Positions 16,957 through 24,930 of a stretch of DNA of 64,000 nucleotides are shown one piece after another. Below the pieces are notes generated by a model. It had not been told where the DNA came from, ran no database searches, and saw nothing but the letters and a program-made list of their open reading frames with translations. The stretch lies in NCBI GenBank assembly GCA_002730875.1, contig PCBI01000005.1, positions 434,001 to 498,000 on the forward strand, in the 5' to 3' direction. The position numbers were made by a program, and so were the translations under genes. Positions within the stretch are counted from its first letter, which is position 1. Every line of letters starts with the position of its first letter. Origin of the DNA: Spirochaetaceae bacterium (GTDB lineage: Bacteria > Spirochaetota > Leptospiria > Leptospirales > Leptonemataceae).

Positions 16957-18088
16957 CGATGATCCCTCCATTCGAGATCTTGTAGCGCGCTTTCTGAAAA
17001 AGGAAGGGTTTGAGCCCCTGTACGCAGAAACCGGGGAAGAAGGAATTTCTGCATCCATCAAGTATCGCCCGGCCATCATTCTTTGCGATTACAGTCTACC
17101 AGGCATTGACGGGCTACAGGTTTGCGAATCGCTCAGGGACCGACAGGATCTGGAATCCAGCTACTTCATTCTGCTTACAGCCAGCGGCGATATGGATAGC
17201 AAAGTAGCCGCTTTTGACCGGGGTGTGGATGACTTCATTGCCAAGCCCTTCGACTACCGCGAACTGCGGTCCCGGATCAAGGCCGGTATGCGCATTTATC
17301 ATCTAAACGAAGCGCTCCGAAGAAGGCAGTCCATCATGGATTTTGACCTGAATCAGGCCCGGGAGTACGTGCGAAGTCAGATTCCTGGTCCCATGAAAGA
17401 CAGCCAGGCCTGGATCGATTTCATCTACCGACCCAGTCATACCCTGGGCGGAGATATGTTCCACTTTGACTGGATCGACAATTGCCTGCGGCTTTTTGTG
17501 CTGGATGTATCCGGCCATGGAATTGGTTCTTCGTTGCTTTCGGTGGCGGCCCACCAATTGCTCGTAGGTGGCCGACTCCAGGCCAATCCGCTGGAACCCG
17601 TCGACGTATTGCATGAACTGAACCGAGCCTTTCCCATGGAAAAGCAGAACCGGTTGTTCTTTACGATCTGGTACGGGATTTACGATTTCAACGCGCGACG
17701 CTTGAGCTACAGTTCGGCCGGGCATCCCCAGGGCTTTCTCAAACAGTCCAGCGGCCAGCATCATGTGTTAAAGAAAGGAGGCATTCCCATTGGAATGCTG
17801 AAGGACTACCAGTACAGACACAACGAGTTAAGTCTGGACGAACCTTTTGTAATCTGTTTATTCACCGACGGACTTTATGAAGACGAATCGATTCCGCCGG
17901 ATTTCAATGGAAGTCTGGATTCCTTTCACAAATTGTTGGCGCGGATGCCGGATAAAGGAAGCGTTCCCTCCCTGTGGGGAAATACCGTCCTACAGTGGCT
18001 ATACACGGAAGCTCATTGTCTGAGTCCCCGCGAAGACGATTTGACTCTGATTGTGGCCGAAATTCAGGCGGACCGCTCGGGGTCGTAA
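16922..18088 (+). CDS. Response regulator with PP2C (SpoIIE/RsbU-type) phosphatase output
   Basis: A 388-residue protein starting at ATG 16922. Residues 1-125 are a receiver domain: acidic pocket ILIIDDDPS, phospho-acceptor Asp in ILCDYSLPG, Thr in LLTASGD and Lys in IAKPFD. After a linker, residues about 160-385 form a PPM phosphatase: HTLGGDMFHFDWI, LFVLDVSGHGIGSSLLS, LSYSSAGHPQGFL and LFTDGLYEDE, with metal-binding Asp residues. Such proteins dephosphorylate anti-anti-sigma factors in partner-switching pathways. The longer frame from 16709 overlaps the previous gene and was rejected. The 3' end overlaps the convergent REC-GGDEF gene by 25 bp. Confidence 0.93.
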   Translation: MSSQPAQILIIDDDPSIRDLVARFLKKEGFEPLYAETGEEGISASIKYRPAIILCDYSLPGIDGLQVCESLRDRQDLESSYFILLTASGDMDSKVAAFDRGVDDFIAKPFDYRELRSRIKAGMRIYHLNEALRRRQSIMDFDLNQAREYVRSQIPGPMKDSQAWIDFIYRPSHTLGGDMFHFDWIDNCLRLFVLDVSGHGIGSSLLSVAAHQLLVGGRLQANPLEPVDVLHELNRAFPMEKQNRLFFTIWYGIYDFNARRLSYSSAGHPQGFLKQSSGQHHVLKKGGIPIGMLKDYQYRHNELSLDEPFVICLFTDGLYEDESIPPDFNGSLDSFHKLLARMPDKGSVPSLWGNTVLQWLYTEAHCLSPREDDLTLIVAEIQADRSGS

Positions 18089-19047
18089 TCGATTCGATTT
18101 CTTCCGGTTGCTTTCGCCCTGTATAACCCACGGTCTGCGCTTCGCACCAATTCATCGCCCTTTCCCATGGCTTTGTCCAGACAGGAAACGCCTATGCTTA
18201 CAGTAACATGATCCTTAACCGCGCTTGTGCGATGGGGTATGCCCAGATTCTCAACGCCATTCAATATCTTTCGGGCCACAACCTCGGCGCCGGGAAGATC
18301 CGTTCCAGGAAGTATGATTACAAATTCTTCGCCGCCGTATCGGGCGGCCAGGTCGCCCGGCCTGGTAAGGCTTTCGCGCAGAATTCGCGCGATAGCGATC
18401 AAGCAGAGATCGCCTTCTTGATGGCCATAGGTATCGTTGAAGGGTTTGAAGAAATCCACATCGATCATGAGCAGGCTTAAAGGCTGATCGTTTCGCACGG
18501 CCCTGTTAAACTCAATCTCAAGCACCGCATCGAAATGGCGTCGATTGGGAATGTCCGTGAGCGGATCGATCATTGAGATCTTTTTCAGCTCTTCATTGGC
18601 GCGAGCGAGCTTTATGGTCATTTCCACAAGCTCCTTTTCGTGCGCACGACGACGGTCCATCTCCCTTTTCAGACGAATGGCCGCATTTACGCGGGCCAGA
18701 AACTCGATCTTATTGAAAGGCTTGCTAATGAAGTCCATTGCGCCCGCTCGGAAAGCACGGGCGAGATAGTCCTGCGGGGAGTGAGCGGTCATCATGATAA
18801 CCGGAATCTCCGCGTACTTGTTGCTTGCTTTGATAGTACGTGTGGCTTCGATGCCGTCGGTCCCCGGCAGGGAAATGTCCAGAAGAATGAGATCGAATGC
18901 AGGATTCCCCTCGTTATCCAGCTCCAATATGGCGAAAGCCGCCTCCGCCGAATCTACGGTATCAATCCCCGGATAACCGTCCTGCGAAAGGAAGGTTCTG
19001 GCCAGAAGCTGATCATCCGGGTTATCATCCACAATCAGTATTTTCAT
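18064..19047 (-). CDS. Receiver-GGDEF diguanylate cyclase
   Basis: A 327-residue response regulator. The receiver domain (1-125) has ILIVDDNPDDQ, the phospho-acceptor Asp in LILLDISLPG, Thr in MMTAHS and Lys in ISKPFN. A coiled linker rich in Glu/Lys/Arg follows, then a GGDEF domain: DPLTDIPNRRHFD, MIDVDFFKPFNDTYGHQEGD and the active-site loop ARYGGEEFVI. The inhibitory I-site is intact: RPGD lies five residues before GGEEF. It therefore should make cyclic-di-GMP upon phosphorylation, with product inhibition. Its ATG follows directly on the stop of the HPt gene, so the two are co-translated. Confidence 0.96.
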   Translation of the reverse strand: MKILIVDDNPDDQLLARTFLSQDGYPGIDTVDSAEAAFAILELDNEGNPAFDLILLDISLPGTDGIEATRTIKASNKYAEIPVIMMTAHSPQDYLARAFRAGAMDFISKPFNKIEFLARVNAAIRLKREMDRRRAHEKELVEMTIKLARANEELKKISMIDPLTDIPNRRHFDAVLEIEFNRAVRNDQPLSLLMIDVDFFKPFNDTYGHQEGDLCLIAIARILRESLTRPGDLAARYGGEEFVIILPGTDLPGAEVVARKILNGVENLGIPHRTSAVKDHVTVSIGVSCLDKAMGKGDELVRSADRGLYRAKATGRNRIDYDPERSA

Positions 19048-19353
19048 TTACCAATCTTCCGATTCCACGAACACTACTTCCAGGGATTCCATATATTGGT
19101 CGAGCTCATCTATGGCTGATTTGATGCTTTCCCCGTTTTGATCCTTTGCCGAATCCTCGATTTGCTTGCCCTTTTCGGTGAGAAAGTGGAAGCCGTAGCC
19201 GCCACCGGAGCCTTTCATCCGGTGCCCCTGCACCCGGAGGCTGTCCCAGTCCTGATTCTCCAGAAAGCCTTTGAAATCCTGAATGGTCTTCCTTATTCCG
19301 TCAAGATAACCGGGAATTAGATCCTCGAGATCCTTGCTAATCTCCACCTTCAT
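19048..19353 (-). CDS. Stand-alone HPt (histidine phosphotransfer) domain protein
   Basis: A 101-residue protein consisting of a single HPt helix bundle. The phosphorylated histidine lies in QGHRMKGSGGGYGF (about residue 43), with the typical HxxKG(S/G) pattern. There is no kinase domain. It would relay phosphate from a hybrid histidine kinase encoded elsewhere to receiver domains. The stop codon abuts the start of the REC-GGDEF gene, which makes that protein its likely partner; the receiver of the neighbouring REC-PP2C protein could be a second target. Confidence 0.9.
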   Translation of the reverse strand: MKVEISKDLEDLIPGYLDGIRKTIQDFKGFLENQDWDSLRVQGHRMKGSGGGYGFHFLTEKGKQIEDSAKDQNGESIKSAIDELDQYMESLEVVFVESEDW

Positions 19354-19463
19354 TACTGTGGATCATGAGAAGTGAGCGTGTAGCATCAAGGAAATTCCGA
19401 AATCGCTACTGTTGTTTTATGTAGCAGGAGAACGAACCGGGATTGCGCGGCGTAGTGAACGAT

Positions 19464-20114
19464 TCACTGTGTTCCATCGTACTGCCCCCGAAAGGCAGAA
19501 ACCATGGATCGATGTATATTTCGCGCCAACAGCCGGAGAAGCCGGTGGCGGGCCTGCAGTTCCGATTCGGGAAATCCTTCTCGGGGCGAATAATGCACCG
19601 ATGCGCTCTCTTCCGTTGACAGAAGAACCCGACCAGAACTTCGATCCCGCATTCGAATGCGAGCGCCAACGATCAATTCGTACCGTGTAGGGTTTCGGAG
19701 GTTATCGTAAAGTCGCCCTTCCTTTCTGTAGAGCGTAATCTCGCCGTACAAACCGAGAACGGCCTGGTCTGGATCGTCGGTTATTACGAAGTCTCTTTTG
19801 GAATGTATCTCCTCCCGCAGAGTGCGATTCAACTGTACCTGGGTGTCCGAATCAAAGGTGCTATTCGAGAAGTTGTATAAGAACAGGGTCCTTTCCTGCT
19901 CTGGAAACTCTTTAAGATCGGGATAGATGCAACCGCCAGAGACAATAAAAAGAACCGTCAGAGCCAGTACCGCCGGAAGGAATAGAGGCCGCACGGACCG
20001 GCAGACCGCAGGTCCGGCACCGTCGCAGCCAACAGGACCGACCGCCGGAGGGTGAACCGAACGCAGAAACCGGAAGTATAAAGGTCCTTTCATGTTCGAC
20101 ATAGAAAATGGCAT
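19464..20114 (-). CDS. LptE-like small lipoprotein
   Basis: The frame begins at ATG 20114, three bases after the stop of the upstream gene, but this puts the lipobox (IVSGGC) at about residue 62. A GTG at 19994 gives a normal signal peptide (MRPLFLPAVLALTVLFIVSGGC), and the true start may be there. The mature part (about 155 residues) shows RTLFLYNFSNSTFDSDTQVQLNRTLREEI, DQAVLGLYGEITLYRKEG, RYELIVGARIRM and a final amphipathic helix. This pattern is typical of LptE/LPS-assembly lipoproteins, which plug the LptD barrel. LptE is an inference from pattern, not from a diagnostic residue. It ends the Gld-type ABC operon. Confidence 0.65.
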   Translation of the reverse strand: MPFSMSNMKGPLYFRFLRSVHPPAVGPVGCDGAGPAVCRSVRPLFLPAVLALTVLFIVSGGCIYPDLKEFPEQERTLFLYNFSNSTFDSDTQVQLNRTLREEIHSKRDFVITDDPDQAVLGLYGEITLYRKEGRLYDNLRNPTRYELIVGARIRMRDRSSGRVLLSTEESASVHYSPREGFPESELQARHRLLRLLARNIHRSMVSAFRGQYDGTQ

Positions 20115-20117
20115 TTT

Positions 20118-21263
20118 TCAGAGTCCGGCCAACCTGGGCAAGGGCAAGCTACGCTCTTCAAAGATCGAAACAGGCTGGTCCATACCGGGCTGGTTTTGCT
20201 TGCTATGGAGTCCGCGCATATAGTTCAGGGCGCGCTCCAGAGTGGACCTTTCCATTACCTGTATTCCGTCCAACGATGGTGAGCTTATCAATACCAGAGG
20301 CGTATCTTGAATTAACAGGGGCTCTGCAGGAATACGAACTTCCACTTCGAAGTTCTCCATTTTCTTGCCGTCCACGCCGGCCACCATGGTGGCTTTGAAC
20401 ACGGGACGGGCCGATTTCCAGAGAGTCTCCGGATCCTGGTCATATTCGAAAGTGAAGAATTTGATCTGGAATTGCCGAATAACGGTATCCAGAGGATTGG
20501 CGAATTCCGCCGCCGCTTCCGCCCCGGCTTCGTTCTTCCAGACCATCATGGTGCGCTCGGTTTGCTCCTGCTGCTTCTCCCGACGGAACAAATGCACGGT
20601 AAACGGCAGGGATTGATCCAATCCGGATTGCGCACCATTTTCGCCAGCTTCGCTGGACTCCAGTCCTTCCAGGGTATCAATCATGGTGACCTTCATTTCC
20701 ATAGTGGAGGACGCGGTAGGATAAAGAAAGGCTCTCCTTTCCAGAAAGCTGGTCTTTTCGGATTTGAGTCGGTCCATGGTGTACTTCGCCACCAGATACA
20801 CCTCGCCTTCATTGGGGGCGCGGTCCGCAACAGCGAACAGTTTTCCATTGCGATCCTCTTCCAGGGCGCATAGCTTAAAGGCAGATTCGGACCTCGGGAC
20901 CAATTCCACGCATATGGTTTCTTCGTTCTGGCCAAAGAGCTGCTCCGGGAAGCGCTTGCGCAATTCGCCTTCCAGGGCATACAGCCCGTGCATTTTCAGT
21001 TCTTCAAAGTCCTGAAACAGATTGGGAACCGTCGTGCTGGCTCTGTATCGGTAGCTCGTACCATCCTGCTGAAAGGAGGTATAATAGGTGTCGCCTTTGA
21101 AAGAGGATTGCTTTTCGAAAGAAATACCGTTGTAGCGAATTGTCTGCAGATTCAAATCCCAGACCACCGGCTCCGTTTTCTTTTTTAGATCAAGAAAGAG
21201 AAAAGCCCCCAGCGCAATCAAGGAGGCCATCAGAATCCATAGAGAGACCGGTACCTGCTTCAC
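20118..21263 (-). CDS. DUF4340-like membrane-anchored periplasmic protein
   Basis: A 381-residue protein with a single N-terminal helix (VSLWILMASLIALGAFLFLDL) and a long soluble extracytoplasmic part made mostly of beta strands. DUF4340 proteins have this plan and nearly always lie next to GldG-like genes of an ABC system, as here: the start overlaps the stop of the GldG-like gene by 4 bp. No catalytic motif is visible. Probably an accessory subunit of the complex encoded by the four genes upstream; its substrate is unknown. Confidence 0.78.
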   Translation of the reverse strand: MKQVPVSLWILMASLIALGAFLFLDLKKKTEPVVWDLNLQTIRYNGISFEKQSSFKGDTYYTSFQQDGTSYRYRASTTVPNLFQDFEELKMHGLYALEGELRKRFPEQLFGQNEETICVELVPRSESAFKLCALEEDRNGKLFAVADRAPNEGEVYLVAKYTMDRLKSEKTSFLERRAFLYPTASSTMEMKVTMIDTLEGLESSEAGENGAQSGLDQSLPFTVHLFRREKQQEQTERTMMVWKNEAGAEAAAEFANPLDTVIRQFQIKFFTFEYDQDPETLWKSARPVFKATMVAGVDGKKMENFEVEVRIPAEPLLIQDTPLVLISSPSLDGIQVMERSTLERALNYMRGLHSKQNQPGMDQPVSIFEERSLPLPRLAGL

Positions 21264-23299
21264 GCTTCTTTTCCCTCAAATCGCCGATTCTTTCTATAGA
21301 AGTAGAGTCCCAATCCCAGAGCAATAGAAAGCCCCAGAGGAAACACTACAATGCCCAGGATCAAATTTCGCAGCTTCAGTTCTTCGGTTATCTGAATGGA
21401 ACGGTCCTGTCGGGGCTCCGCGGGTAGACCGGCCGCCACTTCGCTTTCCGTCATCCAGAAGAGGGTATCGGCAGCCAGAATAGGGTTTCGATGATCTGCC
21501 TCATAATGCAGACCAATTTCCGATACCCAGGCAATATCGGAGTAGATTGCGATTCGAGTATCCCTTGACGGGTTTTCCACCGCAATTCCCAGCGGGAATC
21601 TCCCCTGGCTTTCGCCCGGATCCTGTTTACCATTCTTGTTCTTATCAAGAGTTGTTCCGAAAGGCGAATACAAAAACACCTGAGTCTGAAATACATCCGG
21701 CTTCTTCTCGTCGGCCGGTTTTTCTTCGGCTACTTGCTCGTTTGCTTCGGGCTTATTCTGCTCTTCCGGTTGTGCAGGTTCTGGCTTTTCGTTGGAGGAG
21801 TCAGTTCCCTGGCCCGGCTGCGGATTGGCGGGGCTGTGCCCCGGAGCCGTCTGCCCGTCCGGAGCCTTCGCTTCTCTCTTCGTTTCTTCAAAGAAAGCGC
21901 GACCCGCATACACAATAGCTGCCCGACCGGCCAGGTTCAGGTTTTCGGTCATGCGATGCTTTTCGAACTGCTGGATAAATAGCTCTCCGGGGCGTCTCGG
22001 ATTATGACTGAGCAGTGTGTCCGCGTACGTGTAAGGAACGCTCAATTCTTCCAGAAGCCATTCAAAGTCTTCCTGGCCCGAAGGATCCATCAGGATCATG
22101 ATTCGTCCGCCACTCTTCGCATAATCCAGGAGCGCCTTTCGCGCCTCTTCGCCATAAGGCGCCGTGGGGCCTGCCAGAACCACGGCATCCGCGTCGTCCG
22201 GGATAGGACCGGGCCAATCGGCGCCGGCGCCCAGATCGCGAAGACGATAGTTGTAGAAGCGAATCAGTTCTCTAAATGTTTCCAGGGAATGAGGATTCGC
22301 CGCTCCCTTCTGCAAAGCGATTCTCTCTCCGTTTGCGGCCGGGAAGTAAACCATTCGCGGCGGCGAAGAAACCTGAAGCATGGCCCGTACAGACTCGCGC
22401 TCCAGTCGTTCCATATCTTTTCGCGTATAGACATAGACTCTTCGATCTACATAGGGTCGGTCGGTAGCTTCTACCTGTCCCTTCTTCAGAGCCCGAATTA
22501 TGATTGTTCCGTTGGATACACGGCCGAATTCATCGGACTGAAAATCGGCCAGGTCCGCATTGTGGAACTCTAATTCGATGGAAGAGTTAATGTTCGGAAG
22601 TTGCTGAAGCATAGACTTGATGTCTTCGGCTATTAGATAAAGCTCCGGCATGGTGGAACTGGCCTTCTTATCGCGAATCGCCTGCTTCACGGGCAAAAAT
22701 ACATGTACTTCTACCTTTCCGTCCAGACTGGCAATAATGCCTCTGGATTCCTCGCTATAGGAGAAGTAGCCCGGGGATAGATCCAGGGTTGGGTTTCGCA
22801 TGGCCGCCAGATAGTTCAAGGCCGAAAACAAAGCAAGGGCGGCCAGGACCCCCAGGGAAGCCTTTACTGCGTTTCGTTCGCGGCTCTGCTGACCGGACAG
22901 GCTGGCGCGGGAACTGTACTCCAGACCGGCCGAGATGCGCAGAAGCGCGGCCCCAATAAAGCTAAAGAGAAAAAGTATAAGCAGAAACAGCCGAATGCGG
23001 GCAGCGATGCTGTCGTCGTCGCCATGGATTTGATTTCGCAGTATGAAGAAAACAATGGAAGCAAGTATGAGCCCCCAGGAGGCATAGAGAGTCTTCCAGC
23101 GACCTTCCAACGTGGAGTCCCTGCGGTCCAGTAGCAGAAGAATCGGATCCGATAGAAGCAGTAAAACTCCAATGGCGAACAAAAAAATGCCGGTGGTTGA
23201 GTTCAGATACTGAGAGGCAAGAAAAGTGGTCAGTCCGCCGGCGAGCAGGGTCCAGCCCCCAATCCGTTTCGTAGTTTCTCGCATTAAAGCCAAACTCAT
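21260..23299 (-). CDS. GldG-like ABC-system auxiliary protein
   Basis: A 679-residue protein starting at ATG 23299 next to the permease stop; the longer frame from 23527 runs inside the permease gene. Four helices lie in the first 160 residues, and a large GldG/DUF domain follows: YFSYSEESRGIIASLDGKVEVHVFLP, LYLIAEDIKSMLQQLPNINSSIELEF, DDADAVVLAGPTAPYGEEARKALLDYAKSGGRIMILMDP. A Pro/Glu-rich insert (about 470-545) is followed by an EF-hand-like loop DKNKNGKQDPGE. The last helix (LILGIVVFPLGLSIALGLGLYFYRK) anchors the C-terminus. The family (ABC-type uncharacterised transport, IFT52/GldG-like) works with GldA/GldF. In this non-gliding lineage the transported substrate is not known. Confidence 0.87.
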   Translation of the reverse strand: MSLALMRETTKRIGGWTLLAGGLTTFLASQYLNSTTGIFLFAIGVLLLLSDPILLLLDRRDSTLEGRWKTLYASWGLILASIVFFILRNQIHGDDDSIAARIRLFLLILFLFSFIGAALLRISAGLEYSSRASLSGQQSRERNAVKASLGVLAALALFSALNYLAAMRNPTLDLSPGYFSYSEESRGIIASLDGKVEVHVFLPVKQAIRDKKASSTMPELYLIAEDIKSMLQQLPNINSSIELEFHNADLADFQSDEFGRVSNGTIIIRALKKGQVEATDRPYVDRRVYVYTRKDMERLERESVRAMLQVSSPPRMVYFPAANGERIALQKGAANPHSLETFRELIRFYNYRLRDLGAGADWPGPIPDDADAVVLAGPTAPYGEEARKALLDYAKSGGRIMILMDPSGQEDFEWLLEELSVPYTYADTLLSHNPRRPGELFIQQFEKHRMTENLNLAGRAAIVYAGRAFFEETKREAKAPDGQTAPGHSPANPQPGQGTDSSNEKPEPAQPEEQNKPEANEQVAEEKPADEKKPDVFQTQVFLYSPFGTTLDKNKNGKQDPGESQGRFPLGIAVENPSRDTRIAIYSDIAWVSEIGLHYEADHRNPILAADTLFWMTESEVAAGLPAEPRQDRSIQITEELKLRNLILGIVVFPLGLSIALGLGLYFYRKNRRFEGKEA

Positions 23300-23300
23300 A

Positions 23301-24032
23301 TCAGTTACCTCTCCATCGACGGGATTCCAGCACCCGCACGGTGAAAAATAGAAATAGCACCACCATGCCTCCGAAGAACAGGGTGCCCTGCAAAGGAATG
23401 ATTCCTCGAGTGAAGGGATTAAACTGATCCAGGGCATGCATGTAGCTGAATATCTCCCGAGCCGGCGCCGGCAGTAGGCCCGCCAGATAGCCGCCGATAT
23501 CCACAAAGACCAGGATGCCCGTAGCAATAAGGAGTGAAATCAAGTGGCTTTCCGTGAAGCTGGATGCAAAGATCCCAACGGCGGTGGCGTACATAGCCAC
23601 CAGCCACAGGCCCAGAAGACCGGTGAAGGTCATATAAAGCGGCGTTTCAGCGATCCAGAAAATGTAGACCCCCTGCATCAGAAACAGAAGGATTCCCAGC
23701 ACAGTGAAATTCAGCAAAAACTTACCAATTACCAGCTCCAGATCCGATATCGGCAGGCTGTAAAGGAGTTCCAGGGTGCCCTGCTTTCGCTCGTTTACGA
23801 AAGCGGACATAGAAAGAAAGACCCCGGCGCCCAGAGTAAGCAAATAGAAGATGTAGAACAAAGCGATAGTTACTTGCTCGTAAGTAGCCCGATCGGTGCT
23901 GGCCAGAATAACGCTTACGAAACCGCAACAAAACGCCAGAATACCAATACTAAGCGGCGGTAAACTGGAACCAAAAAAAGAGGAAAGCTCCTTGAGATAA
24001 ACCCAGTAGATTCTTTGCAGGGAACCTTTCAT
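23301..24032 (-). CDS. ABC-2 type permease, GldF-like
   Basis: A 243-residue protein with six membrane helices, for example PLSIGILAFCCGFVSVILAS, VTIALFYIFYLLTLGAGVFLSMSAF and FILVFVDIGG-like later segments. It has the ABC-2 coupling element FVNERKQGTLELLYSLPISDLELVIGKFLLNF. This is the membrane subunit of the ABC exporter whose ATPase gene overlaps it by 4 bp upstream and whose GldG-like partner follows directly. No family-specific residue tells the substrate. Confidence 0.9.
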   Translation of the reverse strand: MKGSLQRIYWVYLKELSSFFGSSLPPLSIGILAFCCGFVSVILASTDRATYEQVTIALFYIFYLLTLGAGVFLSMSAFVNERKQGTLELLYSLPISDLELVIGKFLLNFTVLGILLFLMQGVYIFWIAETPLYMTFTGLLGLWLVAMYATAVGIFASSFTESHLISLLIATGILVFVDIGGYLAGLLPAPAREIFSYMHALDQFNPFTRGIIPLQGTLFFGGMVVLFLFFTVRVLESRRWRGN

Positions 24033-24754
24033 ACTCCCACCTCCACGGCGCCCGCCGTATGCTTCATGAACTCGCTTTCCAGATCGCTTTCGAGCTGGCT
24101 TCCTTCCAGGCCTGCCGCAAGCTTACCGCGATGCAGTATTAGAACCCGATCGCATGTGCGACTCACCTCGGTGAGAATGTGGCTGGAAATCAGAATTGTA
24201 TGCTGGCCCGCCAGTTCTCGGATCAGGTTCCGCACCTCTACAATCTGCCGCGGGTCCAGGCCGGAAACCGGCTCGTCAAAGATTAATATAGAAGGATTGC
24301 CAATTAAAGCCTGAGCGATGCCCACGCGCTTGCGGTAGCCCAGGGAAAGATGACGAATGAGCGAACGCCTGGCCGGCTGCAAGTTGGTACGTTCCACCAC
24401 TCGGTCAAATTCGGACGCAAAATCCGTTTCGGGCACTCCGCGCAAACGCGCCACAAAATGCAGATAATCATGCACGGTCAGTTCCAGGTACAGAGGCGGT
24501 ACCTCGGGCAAGTAACCCAGCTTGCTTCGAATGTCCAGGGGGTTCTCCGTCACATCCTGGCCCTCTACTTCCAGGGTGCCATCGCTGGGAGTCAAAAAAC
24601 CGGTAAGCAGACGCAGACAGGTAGTTTTGCCCGCCCCATTCAGGCCCAGAAGACCCACCACTTCGCCGGATTGGATTTCGAAGCTAACATCCTGGAGGGC
24701 CGGAAAATCCCCGTAATATTTGGTAACCTGAGACAGTTTGATGGGAGGCTGCAT
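24029..24754 (-). CDS. ABC transporter ATPase, GldA-like
   Basis: A 241-residue ATPase starting at ATG 24754 (preceded by AAAGG); a GTG at 24784 is an alternative. Motifs: Walker A GLNGAGKTT, Q-loop YLPEVPPLYLELTVHDYL, signature in the form LSLGYRKRVGIAQALI, Walker B ILIFDEPVSGLDP, and H-loop ISSHILTE. LSLGYRKR is the usual variant in ABC-2/GldA ATPases. It heads an operon of five genes whose ends overlap by up to 4 bp or are a few bases apart. Confidence 0.93.
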   Translation of the reverse strand: MQPPIKLSQVTKYYGDFPALQDVSFEIQSGEVVGLLGLNGAGKTTCLRLLTGFLTPSDGTLEVEGQDVTENPLDIRSKLGYLPEVPPLYLELTVHDYLHFVARLRGVPETDFASEFDRVVERTNLQPARRSLIRHLSLGYRKRVGIAQALIGNPSILIFDEPVSGLDPRQIVEVRNLIRELAGQHTILISSHILTEVSRTCDRVLILHRGKLAAGLEGSQLESDLESEFMKHTAGAVEVGV

Positions 24755-24841
24755 ACTGCCTTTAACACCGACCCGGCTGGCCACATGTCAAATGATTTCC
24801 AATGAACGAACGCTCTCAAAAAATGGTCAAAGTAGACAAAA

Positions 24842-24885
24842 GGCTTCCGTGAGAGAAGCCAGGGACTGCCAGAACCGTTCCCTGG
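24842..24885. other. Two adjacent hairpins in the divergent promoter region of the Gld-type operon
   Basis: The stems are ggcttc/gaagcc (24842-24860) and ccaggga/tccctgg (24859-24885). On the minus-strand transcript the first is followed by TTTTGTC, so it could act as a leader attenuator for the ABC operon that starts at 24754. There is no direct evidence of function. Confidence 0.35.
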
Positions 24886-24930
24886 AGCGAGCCATGGTTG
24901 CAGTCCATTCTGAACTTCCCGGACCACGAG

